NCBI GenBank assembly: GCA_032622095.1
Contig: CP136063.1
Location: 24,492,987 to 24,556,986 of the forward strand
From: Siphonodentalium dalli
Lineage: Eukaryota; Mollusca; Scaphopoda; Gadilida; Siphonodentaliidae
Direction: 5' to 3'
DNA length: 64,000 bases
Part shown: positions 59,006 through 64,000 of the stretch, one piece after another
How positions within the stretch are numbered: the stretch's first letter is position 1
How the letters are laid out: every line of letters starts with the position of its first letter
Notes under the pieces: model-generated
What the model was told of the DNA's origin: nothing
Seen by the model: only the letters and a program-made list of their open reading frames with translations
The model's database searches: none
Position numbers and translations under genes: made by a program

Positions 59006-60178
59006 CATGAAGGAATTGAATAATGTTAGAAAACTTTGGTCTGCCAGTTGTTTGGGCTGAATTGGTCAACTTTGGAGTTTTCCATTAATTACAGTGTCCA
59101 GGATCTTCAAAACATTGATTATAGTACTAAGGTATGACCCTGCGAATCAGCACTTTTCTGCAGATATGAAATCCGATATCGAATCAGAGAACCAATGTCA
59201 ATATCGAATCCAATCTCGAATTGAATCGACTTGCTGCCAATGTAGAACGTAGGTCCCAGTTTTATTCCTATATGACTTTGGGGGGAAATTTCAGTGTAAG
59301 TATATGTTCACAGAAAATAAAATTTTCCGGTTGTATAAGTTATATACATTTCGTACATGTACACCCACCATGCAATTTGTGAAACTTGGGCATATAAAAA
59401 TCTATGACCATCCAAATAACACAATTAACCAATCATAAAATGCTAGCAATTCTGGACATTCGTCCCTTATATGACATGGCACACCTACAAAGTGAACCAA
59501 CCTCTAATAGTATGATATTAGCATATTACGACTAATATCGTGGATGCATCACTCCTAAATTTCATCATCACTCATGAGCAAAATGTCCAATATATTGTCA
59601 ATTGTGAGGACAATTTGGATATTTGAATCGAGGGGTCTGATTCGGTGTCGATAAGGTGTCCATTTCGGAATATGTAAAATGTTAAATTATGCTAACTGAC
59701 TTCATTTTAATAGTAACTCTTTAATGAATAGAATTTGTTCATTCTGCCAAAATGGGCACAAACTGATTAGTGATATCAATTTGTATTGAATCAAAACAGT
59801 TGACCTTTCTATGACAGCCAAGTTGCCATTTTGAGATTGTTTATATTAATACATTGTCCTCCTGTTAATTTCTTATATATATATATATATGTACATATAT
59901 GTAAACATATTCCTTATTCCCCACTTTCTGAATGCCAAGAAAACCTCAGATTCTATAAGTAACTGTTATATAATATATTCTATACCCGTCATATTAAACC
60001 TCTTATATTTTTACATTGTTGTTGTGTAGTTTCCGGCCGCAGGCCGGGTAGGATGGTCGGAACGCATTGTGCTATTCCCTTCACCCTTTCTTGATATGTT
60101 CGATGAAAATCGATTGTTGAGGCTGTTGATGTTGTTCAGATGCGGAGGCTGACCGGAGGCAAAGTGAGGTTGAGATGT

Positions 60179-60831
60179 TTAGCTTTTGCTGGTTGCTTTT
60201 AGCTTTTTTCTTTTCTTGTTTTTACTTTTCGGAGGATATATTTTATCAAAGGCTGCCATTGCTGTTATTCTAGTCTCTTCTGCTTTCTTAATTGATTCGT
60301 CTACGCTGGCGTGATATTTAGCTGATTCTTTCGTGTAGTTTTCTCTCCATAGGCGGGTGGCATCTGTTTCTTGTTCGGTTACCGGTGATATAGGATTGGC
60401 AGGCTCCGGCTCGTTGTATTCCGGAGTCTTCGGGATGAAGTGTCCGCGTCTGGCCGTAGAGGCGATGGTGGTGGTGATTCCATCTCCTGGACAGACTGGG
60501 TCGGGATCTCGACTGCATGGGAGGAGCTGGCTGGTGTAACATCCGTCGCCTTCTTCTCTTTCCACGCGGCTAGTCTCTCGGCATCTCTTTTTTTCCTTGA
60601 TGGTGTTTTCTTCTTTTTTTTGTTCATCTTTTGTCGTGGTTTCCGTGCTGATCTGGTATTTTCCGGTCCGGTAGGGAGCCCTGAAAAGGGCTGTGCCGGG
60701 CCGGTTTGGAAATCCAGAACCAGCTGGTATCCGCCTTTATGAGCATGAAGTGACCAGCTCAGACAAGGCGTGACATGCATGGCGTCCAGCATATTAGTGA
60801 CACTAATTGGTATTAACGGTGGTGAGTTCAT
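60179..60831 (-). pseudogene. Lys-rich ORF with frameshift, retroelement ORF1-like
   Basis: The first frame (ATG 60831) carries 'MNKKKKKTPSRKKRDAER' and Ser/Pro-rich sequence up to about 60440. Coherent sequence then continues in another frame: 'FIPKTPEYNEPEPANPIS', 'TRLWRENYTKESAKYHAS', and a basic end 'SKNKKRKKLKATSKS' stopping at 60179. Joined across the shift they look like one degraded basic protein. Similar K-K-K-x-P-S-R-x-x-R-D segments are common in invertebrate retroelement first ORFs, but I cannot name the element. Confidence 0.5.
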
Positions 60832-60971
60832 CCTGAGAGGTGGCGATCCAAGCTCTCTGGAGGTCCGACTTGTGTGTGTGATGATGAATCTGTGATGAAC
60901 GAATATATATTTTTACATATTATTTCCTTGTGTTTATATACCTTTTGCAGGGAACAGAGGTTCATTAAGTT

Positions 60972-61703
60972 TTTATACGCCCTTTTTGAAAAGAGGTCGT
61001 ATTATGTAATCAGTCTGTCCGTCCGTCTGTCTGTCTGTATGTCTGTCGCACTGTCCGTCTGTCCATCCGTCCGTTAACATTTTTGGTTTCCGATCGATAA
61101 CTCCAGTTTGGATTATTTGATCTAAACCAAAGTTGGTATGTGTATTTCCCAGCTAAAGATACAGGCCAAGTTCGAATATGGGTTCCGTCCAATTATTTTT
61201 ACATGAGTTACGGCCCTTTTTAGACTTAGAATTTGACCATCTGTTAACATTTTTGGTTTCCGACCGATAACTCCAGTTTGGATTATTTGATCTGAACCAA
61301 AGTCGGTATGTGTATTTCCCAGCTAACGATACAGGCCAAGTTCGAATATGGGTTCCGTCCAGTTATTTTAATGTGAGTTACAGCCCTTTTTCGACTTATA
61401 ATTTGACCAATTTCATAACATTTCGGTTTCCGACCGATAACTCCAGTTTTGATTATTTGATCTGAACCAAAGCTGGTATGTGTATTTCCCGGCTAAAACT
61501 ACAGGCCAAGATCGATATAAGTTCTGTCTAATTATTTTCACATGAGTTACAGCCATTTTTCGACTTAGAATTTGACCGCATTTTGACATTGAAATTATGG
61601 GTATATCAGATATTCTTCAAATGTAAGTCCAAAGTATTATTTTATTTTGCGGTAGTACAATTCGAAATAGCTAAAGGGCGTATTTTGACACGCCCTAGCG
61701 ATG
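60972..61703. repeat. Dispersed repeat with three 170-bp tandem units
   Basis: It starts TATACGCCCTTTTTGAAAAG with a TCCGTCCG/TCTGTCTG run. Three units follow, each beginning TAACATTTTTGGTTTCCGA (61074, 61244, 61415). It ends AAGGGCGTATTTTGACACGCCC and CTTGTT. Confidence 0.75.
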
Positions 61704-61765
61704 CTCTTGTTAGAACTTGTTCTCCATTCCCTTATACTGCATTGAATGTATTCACCATACATTAG

Positions 61766-61982
61766 TTAACCCTTTCTTTACTAAAAACTCATTGACTACC
61801 CGTTCCCTTAGGAAATGTTCGGATAATAAGCAAACATTTCCCACCAATGAATAATCATTCTTCTGCATTTTTGAGTCTGTCGTCTGCTTATGTTTCCTGA
61901 AAACTCCTCCAGATGAAGAATAGATCATTCCAATGTATAATTTTGTAACTAATGGGAGATTATTTTTAGTAATGAAAGGGTT
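61766..61982. mobile_element. piggyBac-like MITE, C family, next to exon 20
   Basis: TTAACCCTTTCTTTACTAAA to TAGTAATGAAAGGGTTAA with TTAA at both ends. It ends 29 bp before the exon 20 acceptor. Confidence 0.85.
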
Positions 61983-62011
61983 AAATTAAAATATGTTTAA
62001 ATCAATTCAAG

Positions 62012-62256
62012 CTATCATCACCATCAAGCGTAATGACAATGCTGGAGGGTATGTCCAGTTTGAAGACAGTGGAGCCATTGAGTTAATAGAAGCAGACGGC
62101 AGACAGTCATCTGATGACAGAGCACTGATCAAGCTGACACGAGGTCCGGGTGTGTTTGGTACAGTGAATGTACCATTTGAAGTCATTGGCAAGGATGGTA
62201 AAGTCAGCAATGATGTCAAACCATCTCGGGGTTACACCACCTTCAAAAATCTACAG
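62012..62256 (+). CDS. ADGRV1: ADGRV1-like exon 20 (end of Calx-beta 8, start of 9)
   Basis: The acceptor 'aatcaattcaag' has a poor pyrimidine tract, and the donor is 'ctacag|gtattt'. It reads 'AIITIKRNDNAGG', 'YVQFEDSGAIELIEADG', 'LIKLTRGPGVFGTVNVPF' and 'GYTTFKNLQ'. Phase 2 in fits exon 19. A TTAA-flanked MITE ends 29 bp upstream, so the branch region is partly transposon-derived. Confidence 0.9.
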
Positions 62257-63050
62257 GTATTTTACTAAATCAGTGTGGGTTGTCCTTTTCTGCAATATTG
62301 TGCAAACGAGCATAATTATAATAATGTGAGGTGATTTGAATTATTAGCTGGAGGTCATGTCGATCACCTTGGAGGGGATGTTAGAGTCTGGTGGTTTACG
62401 TTCAATCAAATCTTGATATCAAATCAGGGGTGAGATTCTCTGAATCAAATTAAAATATTGAATCTCTAATTGAATATATACATGAGCCAAACCTGGGTAT
62501 CAAATTACCAGTTCTGTGAACATGGGTAACTGTGAGGGAAGTATACAACACTGGTTGAGGATTATTCAGAGAGACATATAATCAACATTACTTCATAAGT
62601 GACATAAGAGAAGTGTGCAGTTTAACACAATAATCACATTTTTTAACATATAATTCACAATCTACATTCTGAACTGTCTGAGCTGCACTAATTATCACTG
62701 AGTTGAGGTCGGCCTAATCAGGACACACCAATACTATTCCCCGACAGTAACATAATACCAGTTTTGTGAACCTGGGAAATTTAGTGCCCATAACCATATG
62801 GGATAAATACCAATTCAGCAGTATTACTATGTGTACTGGGGCAATATGGTGTATGCAATTAAATGGTGTTGGACAGGTGATGGAGTGTGTTACTATGTAC
62901 GTTTCAGTCGCTGGACATTTCAGTCGCAAAAAAATCCTCTCATCTTCAACAAATTAATTGTGATCCGTTTCTGTGTCCTTTCTCTAGTTTTTTAAACATA
63001 TTTCAGCTCATCCTTTGTTATTTTATTTAACTCTCTATTGACACTATATT
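62257..63050. other. Intron 20, first part
   Basis: Fragments of the R-type repeat ('atcaaatcttgatatcaaatc') lie near 62380-62480. The remainder is AT-rich and unassigned. Confidence 0.45.
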
Positions 63051-63262
63051 CAGTAATGCCCTAAATAATCAAATCTTTAACCACAGCATAATTATGGGTA
63101 ATTTTTCAGGATTTAGTCGGAAATATGGCTTGTTGTCATTCATCGGAAAACTCTCGGGGAGAGCTTTCCAATGAATGGCAACAAGCCATATTTCTGACTA
63201 AATCCTGAAAAGTTACCCATAATTCTGCTGTGGTTAAGTATTTGATTATTTCGGGCATTACT
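63051..63262. mobile_element. Foldback MITE, D family copy 7
   Basis: CAGTAATGCCCTAAATAATC, through GGATTTAGTCGGAAATATGG in both orientations, to the degraded right end TTCGGGCATTACTT. Confidence 0.85.
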
Positions 63263-63518
63263 TACATGGACATAATGAAACATTTCATATACACCATAAA
63301 GACAATAACAACAATATTGTCCAGTATGTGAAGGGGACTTTTGCATGCAACTCGCACACACCTTACACACGTTCCAAATCGAAATGACACCTCATACATT
63401 TATATTACAGACTATGTTTATGAATGTTTATGACAATTACCAGAACATTTTAAATATGTTTTAAATGTACATGTAAATCATAGTATCCTTTGTTATGATT
63501 GATATTTCACTCTTTCAG

Positions 63519-63703
63519 GGTGTAGCAACAATTGATTTGACAGTTATAGATGATAGTCTGCCTGAAGTTGAGGAGGAGTTTACACTGAGTATCCTGCCAC
63601 CCGACAATGGAGCTAAACTCGGCAGTGTGGTACAGAGAGTTGTCAAAATAGCGAGGAGTGATTCTCCTTATGGGATGTTCCAACTTTATCCTCACGGAAC
63701 AAA
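63519..63703 (+). CDS. ADGRV1: ADGRV1-like exon 21 (end of Calx-beta 9, start of 10)
   Basis: The acceptor is 'cactctttcag' and the donor is 'acaaa|gtatgt'. It reads 'GVATIDLTVIDDSLPEVE', 'EEFTLSILPPDNGAKL', 'IARSDSPYG' and 'MFQLYPHGTK'. It ends two bases into a codon. I found no convincing following exon in the last 300 bases, so the gene continues beyond the window. Confidence 0.92.
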
Positions 63704-64000
63704 GTATGTAGACTATAAAGCATCTGTACACATATTGGACAACACGATTGGAAGACAAGTGCCATGTTAAATTTACGAGTACCATACATGTCATTACAGT
63801 CATGTTTTTTACCTAGAAAAGGTAGGACAACGTGTGCACAATATACAATAGAAAATTATATATATATGAAAATGTTGATGCTCACTCACTCCCCCTCCCT
63901 CCATCCAGATCGAGTATCACAAATTACATCATGAGGAATATGATTTCATTTTCACGATCGCTGAGATTGCGGTCACAAAAGAGTATGCTTTTAACTGAGT

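Larger units (their letters stand above)
3386..63703 (+). other. ADGRV1: ADGRV1-like giant gene, internal part (21 exons)
   Basis: This is the span of a plus-strand gene read as 21 exons with consensus AG/GT borders. Splice phases agree at all 20 junctions, and the joined frame stays open for about 1,211 codons. The product is a tandem array of Calx-beta repeats. Each follows the pattern of a V-x-F start, an acidic strand, 'R-x-G-G-x-G-x-V', a hydrophobic 'L-x-F' strand, an acidic 'D-D-x-x-P-E-x-x-E' turn, and a closing 'N-D-x-x-G'. About eight repeats are complete and one is partial at each end. Calx-beta repeats bind calcium. A run this long is typical of the extracellular stalk of ADGRV1, the very large adhesion GPCR of stereocilia ankle links and synapses in vertebrates. 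SLC8 exchangers and FREM proteins carry only one or two. The signal peptide, EPTP, GAIN and 7TM parts are outside the window, so the ADGRV1 name rests on the array alone. Confidence 0.85.

Noticed and set aside
63909..64000. Possible next ADGRV1 exon after 'ccctccatccag' (phase fits, open to window end)
   Set aside because: The translation (starting 'SSITNYIMRNMISFSRS') lacks Calx-beta features expected after 'MFQLYPHGTK'.

Overview
This window is genomic DNA from an invertebrate animal. It is AT-rich, its exons are short and bounded by GT-AG, its introns run from a few hundred bases to 13.7 kb, and it is packed with transposon debris. The dispersed repeats built around TACCCCC hairpins, TCCGTCCG runs and 'AAATTTGGTATG', together with many long poly-G/poly-C runs, look like those of marine lophotrochozoans. 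A mollusc is my best guess, but that is inference.

The host gene is one plus-strand gene that enters and leaves the window. I assembled 21 consecutive coding exons between 3386 and 63703. Every splice phase matches its neighbour, and the joined reading frame is about 1,211 codons with no stop. It encodes about eight whole and two partial Calx-beta repeats. Such a long tandem array is typical of the giant adhesion GPCR ADGRV1 (VLGR1/MASS1). Its first exons, the EPTP/GAIN/7TM parts and its end lie outside the window. The fourth repeat carries a separate cysteine-bearing exon that resembles half of a PAN/apple domain.

The introns hold nearly everything else. Left edge (1-2137, minus strand): an intact SGNH/GDSL-hydrolase ORF and an open basic ORF running off the window, separated by degenerate short palindromic units. 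Intron 6 (12.8-26.5 kb): foldback elements, a poly-G/poly-C inverted element, a gag-like relic, and a 5'-truncated LINE split by a 2.6-kb element full of AAGTGT repeats. Intron 8 (28.4-34.6 kb): TTAA-flanked piggyBac-like elements followed by a TTA-flanked Harbinger-like element that itself contains a second TTA-flanked element. Intron 10: a small hAT-like element with a zinc-finger relic, then a tRNA-derived SINE. Intron 17 (49.6-58.1 kb): a triple nest (a GGGGCCTGC-ended repeat, then a 5.1-kb foldback element, then a decayed BED-finger hAT transposon), followed by a second copy of the Harbinger-like element.

Across the window at least five families of short foldback/MITE elements recur. Most are flanked by TTAA and begin CCCTTT, as piggyBac-like elements do. 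I saw no tRNA, rRNA, CRISPR array or other host gene. All transposase and reverse-transcriptase ORFs present are broken. The SGNH ORF is the only intact non-host ORF of convincing family membership.
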